DNA from: Streptococcus sp. HSISM1
Lineage (GTDB): Bacteria; Bacillota; Bacilli; Lactobacillales; Streptococcaceae
Assembly: GCF_000448565.1 (NCBI RefSeq)
Contig: NZ_CM002128.1
Location: forward strand, 1,326,893 to 1,390,892
DNA length: 64,000 bases
Reading direction: 5' to 3'
Below the pieces are notes generated by a model. That model ran no database searches. It was not told where the DNA came from and worked only from the letters and a program-made list of their open reading frames with translations. Below are positions 9,275 to 21,050 of this stretch, one piece after another. The position numbers and the translations under genes are program-made. Each line of letters opens with the position of its first letter. Positions within the stretch are counted from its first letter, which is position 1.

Positions 9275-10267
9275 TTGCTCACAAACTACTATCCAATGAC
9301 CTACAGCTACTACCAAGGTAGCATCGAGGACAATCCCTACACGGCCAAATGGGGAATGGTCACCAAATTTTTAGACCTAAACGACGAGACACTCACTCCA
9401 TTTGAGGGGATGACCTTTGGGATCATCGGCTTTAAGAGCGACAAAGGAGTCTATATCAATAATGGGCGTGTAGGAGCAGTCGAGGGTCCTACAGCCATCC
9501 GTTCTCAAATCGCTAAACTTCCATGGCACTGGGGAACCAATGTGACAGTGTATGATGTGGGAAATATTGACGGGCCTAACCATTCACTAGAAGAACTCCA
9601 AGAAAGTCTCTCACAAGCGATCCAGCGCATGTACCAATTAGGGATCCAACCCATTGTCCTAGGAGGCGGTCACGGAACTGCTTACGGCCACTATCTAGGG
9701 ATTCAATCCAGTTTAGAAAAAGATGAACAACTGGCTGTGATCAATTTGGATGCCCACTTTGATTTGCGACCTTACGACCAAACCGGTCCCAATTCTGGAA
9801 CAGGTTTTCGTCAAATGGCTGATCATGCTAAAGAAAAAGGTCAGGACTTCCCTTACCTCATCCTGGGGATCCAAGAGCACAATAATAACCTCTTCCTCTT
9901 TAATTACGTTGCTAAAACACCAAGCATTGATTTTTTAACTGGCCAAGATCTCTTCCAGATGAGCCACCAAGCCATTCTGGATCGAATCGATCAATTTTTA
10001 GAAAACCAAACCGCAATCTATCTGTCTATTGATATGGATTGCTTTGCGGTCGGCTCTGCTCCTGGTGTTAGTGCCATCCAATCACTTGGTGTCGATCCTA
10101 AACTAGCCCTCCTGCTTCTCCAACACATTGCTGCCAGTGGCAAACTAGTCGGATTTGATGTCGTGGAAGTTTCTCCTCCTCATGACATCGACAATCATAC
10201 TTCAAACCTTGCTGCGACCTTTATCTTTTACTTGACCCAAATATTGGCGCAACAAAAACTGAACTAA
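9275..10267 (+). CDS. hutG: Formimidoylglutamase HutG
   Basis: A 330-residue ureohydrolase (arginase/agmatinase fold) that hydrolyses N-formimino-glutamate to glutamate and formamide. Manganese ligands are visible: H133 in GGGHG, D159/H161/D163 in NLDAHFD, and D253/D255 in SIDMDCF. The start is TTG at 9275, supported by GGGAGG (9261-9266) 8 nt upstream; the next ATG (9296) lacks a good site. Together with ftcD it gives this operon two parallel ways to handle formiminoglutamate. Confidence 0.93.
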   Translation: MLTNYYPMTYSYYQGSIEDNPYTAKWGMVTKFLDLNDETLTPFEGMTFGIIGFKSDKGVYINNGRVGAVEGPTAIRSQIAKLPWHWGTNVTVYDVGNIDGPNHSLEELQESLSQAIQRMYQLGIQPIVLGGGHGTAYGHYLGIQSSLEKDEQLAVINLDAHFDLRPYDQTGPNSGTGFRQMADHAKEKGQDFPYLILGIQEHNNNLFLFNYVAKTPSIDFLTGQDLFQMSHQAILDRIDQFLENQTAIYLSIDMDCFAVGSAPGVSAIQSLGVDPKLALLLLQHIAASGKLVGFDVVEVSPPHDIDNHTSNLAATFIFYLTQILAQQKLN

Positions 10268-10285
10268 AATGATTTCTACACACAT

Positions 10286-10330
10286 AAAAAGCATAGAAGC
10301 ACCCATTGCTAGGGTATTTCTATGCTTTTT
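10286..10330. terminator. Bidirectional terminator between hutG and the SARP regulator
   Basis: AAAAAGCATAGAA (10286-10298) pairs perfectly with TTCTATGCTTTTT (10318-10330), with an inner ACCC/GGGT. A/T tracts on both sides allow termination of the converging transcripts. Confidence 0.9.
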
Positions 10331-10410
10331 CTTCGTTTTCAGACACAATGATCTTTGCCTGAAAGGAGGACAGGCCACTTAGCCTTCTCTTATGATTTAG
10401 GCAAGAGACA

Positions 10411-13347
10411 CTACAGGTCTTTTAATTTCTTAAGAAACTGACGATCTCTGTAGGGATTCAAGTGTTGCTCTGCTACCTTCTTGTAGTAATTCTTATCTTC
10501 TTTCAAGAAGGTACTCAAGGCAGGAGCAAGCTCTTCTCCTCTCTCCTTTTGATCAGATAAGTAAGCTAATAGATAATGAACCATCCCCTTATCCCGTGAA
10601 TTAGCAGATGGATTCATCGTCCTTTCTTTTCGAGCCAGATAAGCCGCAACCTTCTCCTGATCCCCTTGCTGACAAGCAATCAAGGATTGGTAAAATTCGA
10701 GCAATTCTTCCTTCCAAGGGAAACGAACACTGGACAAAATCTTCTGAGCTCTGTCAAAACAGAGGCGAGCTTGGATCAAATCTCCCTTCCAATAATAGGC
10801 GATCCCAAGATCAATATCAAAGACGACACGGACGGAATCAACAGCTTGATCCCCCACTAAACGCAGAACCTCTTCTAAGTGGGTGACGGCTACTTGGAAA
10901 TGACCTCTCACTTGCTCGATTTCAGCGAGGTAGGCCAAAGAAGCCGCAATTTGAATGGCATACTTAGCCTGCATGCTATTGGTCAAACTAAAGCAATCAA
11001 TGGAGCGATACAGATGCCGGGTTGCCTGCTCCTCATCCCCAACCATCAGGTGATACAAGCCCTTCAAACGCAACTGGATCGCGATGACCTCATGATTATT
11101 AGCTTGGATGGCATCTTCCAAAGCTAAATCTGTATAATAGGCCATCTCAGAGATATTTTCCGTTTGAATGCAATAATAAATAATTTGCCGATAACCCTCT
11201 AAGAGGAAGTCTAACTGTTTGAGTTCCCGCGCATAGGAGATGACTTTTTGGATATCATGAATCCCCTTTTGATACTCCCCACTCCGAATAAAATAGCGAC
11301 CTTCTAGGTACAAGTAACGCAGTTGTAAATGCTTGTATTCTCTATCTCTTTGGTGCCTTGAAAAGAGGTTATCTAATTCTAGGCGTAGACGAGATAACTC
11401 CCCAAAAATGTCCAAACGGCTATTTGTACCATCTGATAGGATGCCCTCATCTGCCTTGGAATAAATCGGAAACAGTTCATGCTCCAGCTGAAGGATTTCT
11501 TCTAAATAGGTCAACTCAAACGATAAGGAACGCAAAAGATTTTGGGATTGCTTGTATTGGTAGGCAATTTCCTTATAAAGAAGAAGGTCCGTCGCATCTT
11601 CTAAGCTTTCTTCCAATTTTTGCGCAATTTGTTGGTGGAAGAGCCGCCGTCTAGCTGGCGAAAGAAGATGGTAAAAGTACATAGCTACCAATTGCTTGCA
11701 GAATTGAACCATGAGAGCCTCTCCTTCTTCTACGATTGAGACGATCGCTCTTTCAGATAAAGGCTCGATTAATTCAGTCAAAACAGGAAGCTCTGTAGCC
11801 GTCAATTCTGCCAAGATAGACAGAGAAATCGGCTTATGAAAACAAGATAGGTAGTGTAGAAGAGCCTCTTCCTCGCTGCTCATATCCCCAAGCTCCTGAG
11901 TAAGATAAGCTTGAATGATATCAGGCAAGGGTTCTAAATTTTCATTTTCTTTCCACTCTTCGATATAGCTGGACAGTAAGAACGGACTGCCTTCACTCCA
12001 TTCGACCATCTGCTCCATCACTGCCGGCTCTATTGCTCCCAGTTCCCCCTTCAAGAGAGCACGACTTTCACTTGGCTCAAAATTGGTCAACTCTAGTTGA
12101 GACAGCCTTTTCTCTACCTTCAAGCTCCCCAAGAAGTTGACGAAGGAAGCTGGCAGAGGCTCTTCAGCTGTAAAAATTAGTTGCCATTTCTCCTGGTTTC
12201 TTCGCTCCTCTAGTTGTTTCACTTTTTCTAGAGACACTGCATCGATCCACTGGGCGTTTTCAAGCAGAATCAGGAGCGGTTTTTCTTTGCTAAGGCCCTG
12301 AAGCTGATTCCATACCGAAATGAGATCATCCTCCTCTTCCAGAAGGGAAATCCCCATCTCATCCCCCAGTTTCTCTAGCGCTTGTCTGAGATCATTCCAG
12401 TTGCTTCCCTCGTAGCGCTGGCTAGTAGCTTTTCCTTCCACCTTGATAAAATTAAAACTGCGATTGGACATCAAGACCAACTGCCGCAAGAGACGTTTCT
12501 TACCTGTTCCAGATTGCCCCATCACCAGAAAAGGGCCTACCGCTTCACCCCTCTCGACTAAAGAGAGGTATTCCTCGAGCTGCGAGAGTTCTTGCTTCCG
12601 ACCAAAGAAGGGAAGTTCATGGATATTTAAGCGATGACTCAGTTTATGAGTTCGTTTGGCTTCCAAAACGGAGTGATAAAGTTCCTCAATTGCTCGACTG
12701 GGACGCACACTAAGCTCGCGATCCAATAAATCGACTAGTTTATAATAGGTCTCAAAAAATTTTCCTAGCTGATGATGGAAGCTATAGTACTCCATCAAGA
12801 GCTGGTAGTTTTTCTCTTCAAATTCATCCAGCTCTACCAAATGATGGAGCAAGAGTTCTATACTAGGATCTGCAAAACCGACCTGCTCAATTTTTTGATA
12901 GCAACTTTCGACATAGAGCTTCCTATAAGCATCTCGTTTACGAGAAGCCCACTGATCAAAGTCTTCATCATCCTTGACATAGAAGCCCTCCAAAAAATCC
13001 CCCCGATAGAGATCCAAGGCACTTAGTGGATCTCTTTCAAAGAGCTGAACATCCAGCGAAAGATTCAAGTCAGGATTAAGGGCCAAACTGCTCCGACTTG
13101 GAGAGACAATGATATCTCCTTCAAAGATTTTATTGGCTTGGTAAACCGTATTCCGTAAGTTTTTACGAGCTACTTGGTTTTCCTTAGCTCCCCAAAGGAT
13201 ACCGGCTATTTCATCACGGTTAACTTGGCCCATGACCGCTAAATAATAAAGCAAGGCCTCCATCTTCGAAAAAGAAAACCGAATATCTTTCTGATTGAAA
13301 ACAACCTTAGGGGGTCCAAATAACTTTAATGTGAGATCTTTCTTCAT
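10411..13347 (-). CDS. SARP/BTAD-type transcriptional activator with AAA ATPase and helical repeats
   Basis: 978 residues from the ATG at 13347, which has GGAGG 8 nt upstream; a TTG at 13362 overlaps that ribosome site and is not used. Domain order: an OmpR-like winged helix (about 5-100), a bacterial transcriptional activator (BTAD) domain (about 100-235), a signalling ATPase with Walker A GQSGTGKK (277-284) and Walker B-like LLILLENAQW (about 359-368), then a long TPR-like helical C-terminus. Such proteins integrate a ligand or partner signal with ATP binding to activate transcription. It converges on the hut operon and probably regulates it or the nearby met genes; this is inferred from position only. 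The architecture is typical of actinomycete antibiotic regulators and less common in streptococci. Confidence 0.85.
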   Translation of the reverse strand: MKKDLTLKLFGPPKVVFNQKDIRFSFSKMEALLYYLAVMGQVNRDEIAGILWGAKENQVARKNLRNTVYQANKIFEGDIIVSPSRSSLALNPDLNLSLDVQLFERDPLSALDLYRGDFLEGFYVKDDEDFDQWASRKRDAYRKLYVESCYQKIEQVGFADPSIELLLHHLVELDEFEEKNYQLLMEYYSFHHQLGKFFETYYKLVDLLDRELSVRPSRAIEELYHSVLEAKRTHKLSHRLNIHELPFFGRKQELSQLEEYLSLVERGEAVGPFLVMGQSGTGKKRLLRQLVLMSNRSFNFIKVEGKATSQRYEGSNWNDLRQALEKLGDEMGISLLEEEDDLISVWNQLQGLSKEKPLLILLENAQWIDAVSLEKVKQLEERRNQEKWQLIFTAEEPLPASFVNFLGSLKVEKRLSQLELTNFEPSESRALLKGELGAIEPAVMEQMVEWSEGSPFLLSSYIEEWKENENLEPLPDIIQAYLTQELGDMSSEEEALLHYLSCFHKPISLSILAELTATELPVLTELIEPLSERAIVSIVEEGEALMVQFCKQLVAMYFYHLLSPARRRLFHQQIAQKLEESLEDATDLLLYKEIAYQYKQSQNLLRSLSFELTYLEEILQLEHELFPIYSKADEGILSDGTNSRLDIFGELSRLRLELDNLFSRHQRDREYKHLQLRYLYLEGRYFIRSGEYQKGIHDIQKVISYARELKQLDFLLEGYRQIIYYCIQTENISEMAYYTDLALEDAIQANNHEVIAIQLRLKGLYHLMVGDEEQATRHLYRSIDCFSLTNSMQAKYAIQIAASLAYLAEIEQVRGHFQVAVTHLEEVLRLVGDQAVDSVRVVFDIDLGIAYYWKGDLIQARLCFDRAQKILSSVRFPWKEELLEFYQSLIACQQGDQEKVAAYLARKERTMNPSANSRDKGMVHYLLAYLSDQKERGEELAPALSTFLKEDKNYYKKVAEQHLNPYRDRQFLKKLKDL

Positions 13348-13377
13348 TGCAAGCGCCTCCAAAATCGTCTTAGTTAT

Positions 13378-13405
13378 ACTATAAAAAAAAGTTGGCTTTT
13401 AGCAA
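13378..13405 (-). promoter_or_regulatory. Promoter of the SARP regulator
   Basis: On the minus strand, TTGCTA (13405-13400) and TATAGT (13383-13378) are separated by 16 nt. The ATG lies about 30 nt downstream of the -10. Confidence 0.6.
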
Positions 13406-13420
13406 GTGATTTATCCAAAT

Positions 13421-13455
13421 AAAAAGAGATTGAGAACGATTCTTTCTCAATCTCT
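13421..13455 (-). terminator. metF terminator
   Basis: A 12-bp perfect stem, AGAGATTGAGAA (13425-13436) with TTCTCAATCTCT (13444-13455), followed on the minus strand by TTTTTATT. Confidence 0.9.
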
Positions 13456-13478
13456 ACACTTCCTACTAAAAGTGTTGA

Positions 13479-14354
13479 TTAATTCACTTCAAAATTCGGT
13501 TGATGAGCAAATAAATCCTTTGTCGCTTGGTAGACGTGGTAAGCGACATCTTCATTGTTCATGGTGTAAAGATGGACACCTGCCACATCTTGAGTAACCA
13601 AATCAACGATTTGATCGACTGCATAAGCCAAGCCAGCTGCGCGAAGAGACTTTGGATCATGCTCGTACTTGTCCAGAATGGCTTTAAACTTCCGTGGGAT
13701 ATGAACATTTTCACAAGTCTTAAGGAGACGAAGAGCCTGATTACGGTTGAGAATCGGCATCACTCCTGCATGAATAGGAACATCGATCCCAGCCAAGGTA
13801 CACTTATCCTGAAAATCATAGAAACGCTCATTGTCAAAGAAAAGTTGAGTGACCAAGCTAGAGCACCCTGCATCTACCTTCTTTTTAAGATTTTGAATAT
13901 CTGAAATTTGGTTTGGAGAATCTGGGTGTCCCTCAGGATAGCAAGCACCAATCACCTCAAAATGAGGAGCTTCTCTTTTAATAAATTCAATCAGATCCGT
14001 TGCATAACGAAAGTCTTTTAAAGGTTCCACACCAGGGATAATATCCCCACGCAGAGCCAAAATCCGATGAACCCCTACTTCATCTAACTCATGAAGAGTA
14101 TCGGCCACTTTTTCCTTGCTCAAATAGACGGCTGGCAAGTGAGCAATCGTCGGAATAGACAATTCATTTTGAATGTAATTGGCTAAAGCAACCGTCGTCT
14201 CTTTGATATTGTATTTATTATTGCTAGCAGTCACACTAATAAAGTGAGGAGCTAGCTCCTGCATATTGGCCAAGGCACGTAAGAGCTTGGCATTGCCTAC
14301 TTCAGGATTTGGAGGAAAAACTTCAAATGACAGAGACGGTGTGTGTTGTGACAT
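13479..14354 (-). CDS. metF: 5,10-methylenetetrahydrofolate reductase MetF
   Basis: A 291-residue FAD enzyme that makes 5-methyl-THF, the methyl donor for MetE. SFEVFPP near the N-terminus carries the catalytic glutamate typical of MTHFR. AAAGGA precedes the ATG. It follows metE by 112 nt with no terminator seen between them, so metE-metF is probably one transcript ending at the hairpin at 13421-13455. It draws on the same folate pool that the hut operon feeds. Confidence 0.95.
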   Translation of the reverse strand: MSQHTPSLSFEVFPPNPEVGNAKLLRALANMQELAPHFISVTASNNKYNIKETTVALANYIQNELSIPTIAHLPAVYLSKEKVADTLHELDEVGVHRILALRGDIIPGVEPLKDFRYATDLIEFIKREAPHFEVIGACYPEGHPDSPNQISDIQNLKKKVDAGCSSLVTQLFFDNERFYDFQDKCTLAGIDVPIHAGVMPILNRNQALRLLKTCENVHIPRKFKAILDKYEHDPKSLRAAGLAYAVDQIVDLVTQDVAGVHLYTMNNEDVAYHVYQATKDLFAHQPNFEVN

Positions 14355-14466
14355 ATTCTATCCTTTTCTTTTGTTTCTTTGATCAAGAACTCTGAGCCAC
14401 TATTTCTAGGATAAGGGATGAGTCGAAAACCCTCTACACGATGATAGAAGGTCCTCGAAACATTTC

Positions 14467-16716
14467 TTACAAGTGTTCACGCGCTTCTTTAGCGGCATTC
14501 ACTAGTTTGATCAAGCTTTCTTTTGTTTCTTTAATTCCGCGAGTCTTCAAACCACAGTCAGGGTTGATCCAAACTTTGCCACTTGGTACTTTGGCCAAGA
14601 TTGCTTCGATGGTGTGATCAATTTCACCGTCTTGTGGGACACGTGGTGAGTGGATATCGTAAACCCCAGGTCCAACTTCTGTTTGGAAGTTTTTCGCTTT
14701 CAACTCATCCAAGATTTCAAGGTTTGAACGGCTTGCCTCAAATGAGATAACGTCTGCATCCAAGTTGTCGATAGCAGGGATGATATCTGTAAATTCTGAG
14801 TAACACATGTGAGTGTGGATTTGTGTATCTGGCGCTACAGTTGAGTGTACCAAACGGAAGGCTGGAATCGCCCAGTCAAGGTAATCTTCGTACCAGTCGC
14901 TACGACGAAGTGGCAATTTCTCACGAAGAGCAGCCTCGTCGATTTGGATGATTTTCACGCCTGCAGCTTCAAGGTCAAGAACTTCATCCTTGATAGCAAG
15001 AGCGATTTGAAGAGTAGAATCCTTGATAGAGATATCTTCGCGTGGGAATGACCAGTTAAGAATGGTAACAGGTCCAGTCAACATCCCTTTAACAGGTTTG
15101 TCCGTACGACTTTGTGCGTAGCTAGACCATTTGACAGTGATTGGGTTAAGACGAGTCACATCACCCCAGATGATTGGTGGTTTCACCCCACGCATACCGT
15201 ATGATTGTACCCAACCGTTTTTAGAGAAGAGGTAACCAGACAAGTTTTGACCGAAGTACTCAACCATATCGTTCCGCTCGAATTCACCGTGTACAAGCAC
15301 GTCAAATCCAACTTCTTCTTGCCATTTGATCCATTCGTCGATCGTTTCAGCAAGGAAGGCATCGTATTCTTCTTGTGTCAATTCACCCTTACGGAAGGCC
15401 AAACGTTTGGCACGTACTTCCTTAGTTTGAGGGAAGGATCCGATGGTAGTTGTTGGAAGTGCTGGAAGCTTGAAGGCTTCTTTTTGGATTTCTTCCCGTT
15501 CTGCGAAAGCTGGCAAACGAGTGTAGTCTGCTTCTGTCAAAGCTGCGATACGAGCATGAAGTTCAGCATTTGCTCCAACGCGTTCTGTTGCAAAGAGTTC
15601 TTTGTTGGCAGCAAGAGCTTCTGCCCCTTGACCATTGCGGATGGCATCCAAGTCACGCAATTCACCCAATTTTTCAACTGCAAAGGCGAAGTGGTTCAAA
15701 ATAGCTGGTTCAAAATCTTCGTTAGCCGTTGTAAATGGCACATGAAGAAGGGAGCAAGAAGTCGTCAAGACAACCTTTTCAGCTGGAACTTGATCCAAGA
15801 TTTCCAAGCTCTTTTCATAGTTGTTGCGCCAGATGTTTTTCCCATTGACAATACCTGCATAAAGGGTCTTATCAGCTGGGAAGCCACCTTTCACCAATTC
15901 AAGTGTTTTCTTGCCTTCAACAAAGTCAAGACCAATACCATCTACTGGCAAGTTTACAAGGTCATTGTAGACATCACGAACATCACCAAAGTAAGTTTGG
16001 ATCAAGACTTCAAGACCTTTCTTGTCAGCCAAGAGTTTGTTGTAGAGGTTCAAGAAGAGAGCTTTTTCTTCAGCTGACAAATCTTTGACAAGAGCTGGCT
16101 CATCGAGTTGAATACGAGTCGCACCAAGCTCAGCCAATTTGGCAAAGACTTCTTGGTAAGCAGCAACCAAGCTGTCGACGAAGTCCTCATCTTTCACACC
16201 ATCTTCAAAGTCAGATAATTGAAGGAAAGTGAATGGTCCAACGACTACTGGACGAGTGTTGATCCCCAATTCTTTAGCTTCTTGGTACTCATCAAAAATC
16301 TTGTGACCAGCCAATTTCACTTCTGTTGTTTTTTCAAATTTAGGAACGATGTAATGGTAGTTGGTGTTGAACCATTTTTTCATTGGAAGGGCACGCACAT
16401 CCCCTTTTTCACCTTGGTAACCACGCGCCAAAGCGAAGTATTGTTCAAGGTCTGTCAAATCCAAGTTTTGAACAGATGCAGGCACGACGTTGAAAAGGAA
16501 GGCTGCATCAAGGAAATTGTCGTAGTGTGAGAAGTCATTTGAAGGAATCTCTGAGATGCCTTGTTCTTTAACAATGTTCCAGTGTTTAGCACGCAAGTCT
16601 TTAGCAGCTGCCAAGAGCTCGTCTGCTGAGATTTCTTTTCTAAAGTATTTTTCAGTTGTAAATTTTAATTCACGGAATTCACCCAAACGTGGGAAACCGA
16701 TAATTGTAGTTGACAT
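14467..16716 (-). CDS. metE: Cobalamin-independent methionine synthase MetE
   Basis: It transfers the methyl group of 5-methyl-THF (polyglutamate) to homocysteine to form methionine. The ATG at 16716 with GGAGG upstream gives 749 residues, the usual size; an upstream start at 16752 lies in the promoter. The C-terminal catalytic barrel carries the zinc-ligand segments HTHMCYSEF and NPDCGLKTR. It is the first gene of the metE-metF unit and is preceded by an extended -10 promoter and a MET-box-like palindrome. Confidence 0.97.
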   Translation of the reverse strand: MSTTIIGFPRLGEFRELKFTTEKYFRKEISADELLAAAKDLRAKHWNIVKEQGISEIPSNDFSHYDNFLDAAFLFNVVPASVQNLDLTDLEQYFALARGYQGEKGDVRALPMKKWFNTNYHYIVPKFEKTTEVKLAGHKIFDEYQEAKELGINTRPVVVGPFTFLQLSDFEDGVKDEDFVDSLVAAYQEVFAKLAELGATRIQLDEPALVKDLSAEEKALFLNLYNKLLADKKGLEVLIQTYFGDVRDVYNDLVNLPVDGIGLDFVEGKKTLELVKGGFPADKTLYAGIVNGKNIWRNNYEKSLEILDQVPAEKVVLTTSCSLLHVPFTTANEDFEPAILNHFAFAVEKLGELRDLDAIRNGQGAEALAANKELFATERVGANAELHARIAALTEADYTRLPAFAEREEIQKEAFKLPALPTTTIGSFPQTKEVRAKRLAFRKGELTQEEYDAFLAETIDEWIKWQEEVGFDVLVHGEFERNDMVEYFGQNLSGYLFSKNGWVQSYGMRGVKPPIIWGDVTRLNPITVKWSSYAQSRTDKPVKGMLTGPVTILNWSFPREDISIKDSTLQIALAIKDEVLDLEAAGVKIIQIDEAALREKLPLRRSDWYEDYLDWAIPAFRLVHSTVAPDTQIHTHMCYSEFTDIIPAIDNLDADVISFEASRSNLEILDELKAKNFQTEVGPGVYDIHSPRVPQDGEIDHTIEAILAKVPSGKVWINPDCGLKTRGIKETKESLIKLVNAAKEAREHL

Positions 16717-16747
16717 GTTGTGTCCTCCAAAAATTCTAATTGACACT

Positions 16748-16756
16748 ATCATATCA
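16748..16756 (-). promoter_or_regulatory. Extended -10 promoter of metE
   Basis: The minus strand reads TGATATGAT, an extended -10 (TGn plus TATGAT at 16753-16748), with no good -35. That fits dependence on an activator bound upstream. Confidence 0.6.
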
Positions 16757-16798
16757 GAAGATAGGCATCTTGTATAATTGCTTTTACACGAATTTTGA

Positions 16799-16815
16799 TA
16801 TAGCCAAAAACTATA
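16799..16815. promoter_or_regulatory. MET-box (MetR/MtaR-type operator) ahead of metE
   Basis: The 17-bp element TATAGCCAAAAACTATA has matching outer arms (TATAG/CTATA). It resembles the streptococcal MET-box consensus (TATAGTTtnaAACTATA) bound by the LysR-type regulator MetR/MtaR. Its centre is about 66 nt upstream of the predicted metE start site, a typical activator position. Confidence 0.7.
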
Positions 16816-16951
16816 ACACAGATTTAATGGGCCTTGAGACCAGAGCTCAAAAGCAAAAACTAGGACTCCTTATAAATATTTCCTATAGCCCAAGCGTCCC
16901 TAAACCATTTTTGAGCAGATTTTGAGCGGATTCCGCTAGAAGGACGGCCTC

Positions 16952-16994
16952 TAAAAAGTAAAGCAGGCCTTCTCTACTGAGAAAGACCTGCTTC
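16952..16994 (-). terminator. dexB terminator
   Basis: AAGCAGG/CCTGCTT outer and TTCTC/GAGAA inner stems (16961-16993) are followed on the minus strand by TTTACTTTTTAG. The remainder of 16816-16951 shows no gene; there is a small AGCGGA/TCCGCT inverted repeat at 16924-16936. Confidence 0.8.
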
Positions 16995-17030
16995 TACGAG
17001 GAAGGAATTTCCTCTATTTTTTTACTTGTA

Positions 17031-18674
<1,644 letters not shown>

Positions 18675-18706
18675 TCATACAAAAATAGGGGTAAAATTGC
18701 AAGAAT

Positions 18707-20938
18707 TTACAAGTCTTCATTCTCTTCACTGGAATAAATCACTTCAAAGAGACGTTGACGCAAACCTTCCTCTAAAGGCGTAATGATCTTCATCAACTGT
18801 TTCCAATCCTTGGCTGTTGAACAAGCCGCAAATAATTCATTCTTCCTATCGTAGGCCAGGTTGGCAGATTTCAATAGCTCAAACATCCGATCTTCTTTTG
18901 CAGTAGGACGCGATTGCAGCTCACCCATCGCAATCTCCTGACTGTGATTGTCCACTAAGATAGGGGTTGTCTCTAAGGTATGGAGGAAGAACCGGTGCTG
19001 TCTCTTTTCAGGAAGTAGCGTTCGATCACCTGTTAAATCCAGCTTAATCTTTCTTTCATCCCAATTGACAGTTAGGCGGGTTTCAACCCTGTTATCTCCT
19101 TCTCCTTCAACGAGTACGAAGGAACGATTGTCACCTGGGAAAAGATGCCAGTCCAGCATTTCTGGGAGCTCTACCCCTGTCTGCGGTTGTGCATCCATAG
19201 GGATGATGGCTCCTGCACGCGCAAAGACCGGAATATCCTGGCTAGCTCTAAAGACTGTAAGCTTGCTTTTCCCTTCGTACTTCCAATCATGGAAGAAATC
19301 ATACCAAACTCCGTCTGGGAACCAAACACTCACAGAAGCACTATGATAGACAGGATCCAGAGCCTCTGTAATTGGGGCCACCATGAGTTCACTACCAAAG
19401 AAATATTGATTTTTAGCCTCATAAGCCTCTTCTTCGTTTGGGTAATGGTAATAGAGGGGCTGAACCAAAGGTAGTCCTTCTTCATGCGTCGCCACATTCA
19501 TGGTGTAAAGATAAGGCAGTAAGCTGTGACGCAGGCGCAAATACCGCTTCATCCAGCGACAGGTCTCAGACGAGTAAAACCACGGTTCCTTGCTGTTAAA
19601 GGCATTACAAGAACTATGGAGACGATTGATCGGACTAAAGACCCCAAATTGCAACCAGCGAAGAGCCAAATCTTCATCATAGTAACCCCGCATATGGCCA
19701 CCAATATCGTGACTCCACCACGTATAACCGATATTTGAAGCTGTGCTGGTAAAATAGGGTTGAAAGGCTAGGGATTCCCAAGTCACAATGGTATCCCCTG
19801 AAAAACCGATCGGATACCGGTGGCTGCCAGGACCCCCATAACGCGATAAGATGAGACCAGCTTGGCCTTTTCGGCAATTGTCTAGATAATGATAGTGATT
19901 TAACAACCAAAGGGGATCCATCTTGCCATGACTTCCCTGTTGCCAATCAATCCACCAAAAGTCGACTCCTTGATTTTCCAAGGGATGGTGGACATCTTCG
20001 AAATAAGCTTCGCGAAAGGCTGGACTGTAAAAGTCAAAGCTAGCCGCTTCTTCTTTTTCCGCATCTAATCCCAAGCGTTTTGCGACCTTGGGGTAAGCAT
20101 CTTCGAAGGCGCGAATGCCATCTGCTGGATGGACATTTAAGGTCACCTTTAAACCACGCTCATGCAGACCATGTAAGAAGGCAGCTGGATCAGGAATCAA
20201 GTCCCGGTTCCAACTATAGCCCGTCCAACCACTTCCAAAGCGAGCAGGAATTGCTGTCTTGTGCCAGTCCATATCGATCACACTGACAGCCAAAGGCACC
20301 CCTTCAGCTTTGAAACGATCCATTAAATCTGTGTACTCCTGACTGGTATAAGGCCAATACCGACTCCACCAGTTTCCCAGAGCATAACGTGGCAAGAGGG
20401 GTGGTTGTCCCGTCAGATGGTAAAAATCTTTCAAGGCCCCTAGATAATCGCGCCCATAACCGAAGAAATACAGATCCACTTCTGAACATGGCCGTGCTCT
20501 AAATCCGCTTTCGACATCATACAAGTAGGAACTGGAATCGTCCAAAAGAGCATAACCGGCCTTGCTCAAGATCCCATCTTCCAACTCCATAGCTCCATCG
20601 ACCTCGTCAAGCGTCCGACTGGTACCTTTCAAGGTCTCAGGCTGATCTCCATAGTGCCACCGGCTACCATAGACTGCATACTGACCCTTGAGCTCAATAA
20701 AAAGCCGATCCGGTGTAAAAGGTCCCTTTTCAAAATGAAGGTGGAGATGCTCCGTATGCAGATCGAGGACCTCTTCTGTCTCTACGACCTCATAAGCAAC
20801 AGGTCCAAAATCACGATTTTGCACAACTTGCGTCTGACCATCTTCAAAAACACCATCCTCTGAGTATTCTAAGCGAACCAAAGATTCCGTTAATACGGAG
20901 ATTCGGTAGTTATCTCCCTGTATCACTGATCCTGCCAT
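18707..20938 (-). CDS. GH31 family alpha-glucosidase
   Basis: 743 residues without a signal peptide, hence cytoplasmic. The GH31 core is recognised by GNWWSRYWPYT and by FWWIDWQQG, whose aspartate (about residue 331) is the family nucleophile. Substrate (maltose-, isomaltose- or alpha-xyloside-type) cannot be fixed. AGGAGG precedes the ATG. It forms a two-gene operon with dexB behind a strong promoter overlapped by a cre-like site, indicating carbon-catabolite control of alpha-glucan use. Confidence 0.88.
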   Translation of the reverse strand: MAGSVIQGDNYRISVLTESLVRLEYSEDGVFEDGQTQVVQNRDFGPVAYEVVETEEVLDLHTEHLHLHFEKGPFTPDRLFIELKGQYAVYGSRWHYGDQPETLKGTSRTLDEVDGAMELEDGILSKAGYALLDDSSSYLYDVESGFRARPCSEVDLYFFGYGRDYLGALKDFYHLTGQPPLLPRYALGNWWSRYWPYTSQEYTDLMDRFKAEGVPLAVSVIDMDWHKTAIPARFGSGWTGYSWNRDLIPDPAAFLHGLHERGLKVTLNVHPADGIRAFEDAYPKVAKRLGLDAEKEEAASFDFYSPAFREAYFEDVHHPLENQGVDFWWIDWQQGSHGKMDPLWLLNHYHYLDNCRKGQAGLILSRYGGPGSHRYPIGFSGDTIVTWESLAFQPYFTSTASNIGYTWWSHDIGGHMRGYYDEDLALRWLQFGVFSPINRLHSSCNAFNSKEPWFYSSETCRWMKRYLRLRHSLLPYLYTMNVATHEEGLPLVQPLYYHYPNEEEAYEAKNQYFFGSELMVAPITEALDPVYHSASVSVWFPDGVWYDFFHDWKYEGKSKLTVFRASQDIPVFARAGAIIPMDAQPQTGVELPEMLDWHLFPGDNRSFVLVEGEGDNRVETRLTVNWDERKIKLDLTGDRTLLPEKRQHRFFLHTLETTPILVDNHSQEIAMGELQSRPTAKEDRMFELLKSANLAYDRKNELFAACSTAKDWKQLMKIITPLEEGLRQRLFEVIYSSEENEDL

Positions 20939-21002
20939 TTGTCTTTCCTCCTCTTTTTATAGGGCATCTGACTGCCCGCTTTTTATCTGCTCCGCCTCTC
21001 CG

Positions 21003-21050
21003 TGTAGGCGTTTACGATTTTACTATAGCACTCAAAAAAAGGCCTGTCAA
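21003..21050 (-). promoter_or_regulatory. GH31-dexB promoter with overlapping cre-like site
   Basis: The minus strand has TTGACA (21050-21045), a 17-nt spacer and TATAGT (21027-21022), a near-consensus promoter. TGTAGGCGTTTACG (21003-21016 on the + strand) has the central CG and TGTA/TTAC arms of a CcpA cre site and covers the predicted start site, so CcpA would block initiation or early elongation. Confidence 0.7.

Noticed and set aside
10331-10410. Small ORF behind an AAAGGAGG motif after hutG
   Set aside because: No start codon with an open frame follows the motif.
15205-16077. Open frame of 290 codons on the + strand inside metE
   Set aside because: It is antisense to the conserved metE gene, has Cys/Phe-rich unlikely composition and no ribosome site; a shadow of codon bias.
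16816-16951. Small gene between metE and dexB
   Set aside because: A roughly 60-codon + strand frame exists but has no ribosome site and no recognisable protein character; it lies in the metE upstream region.
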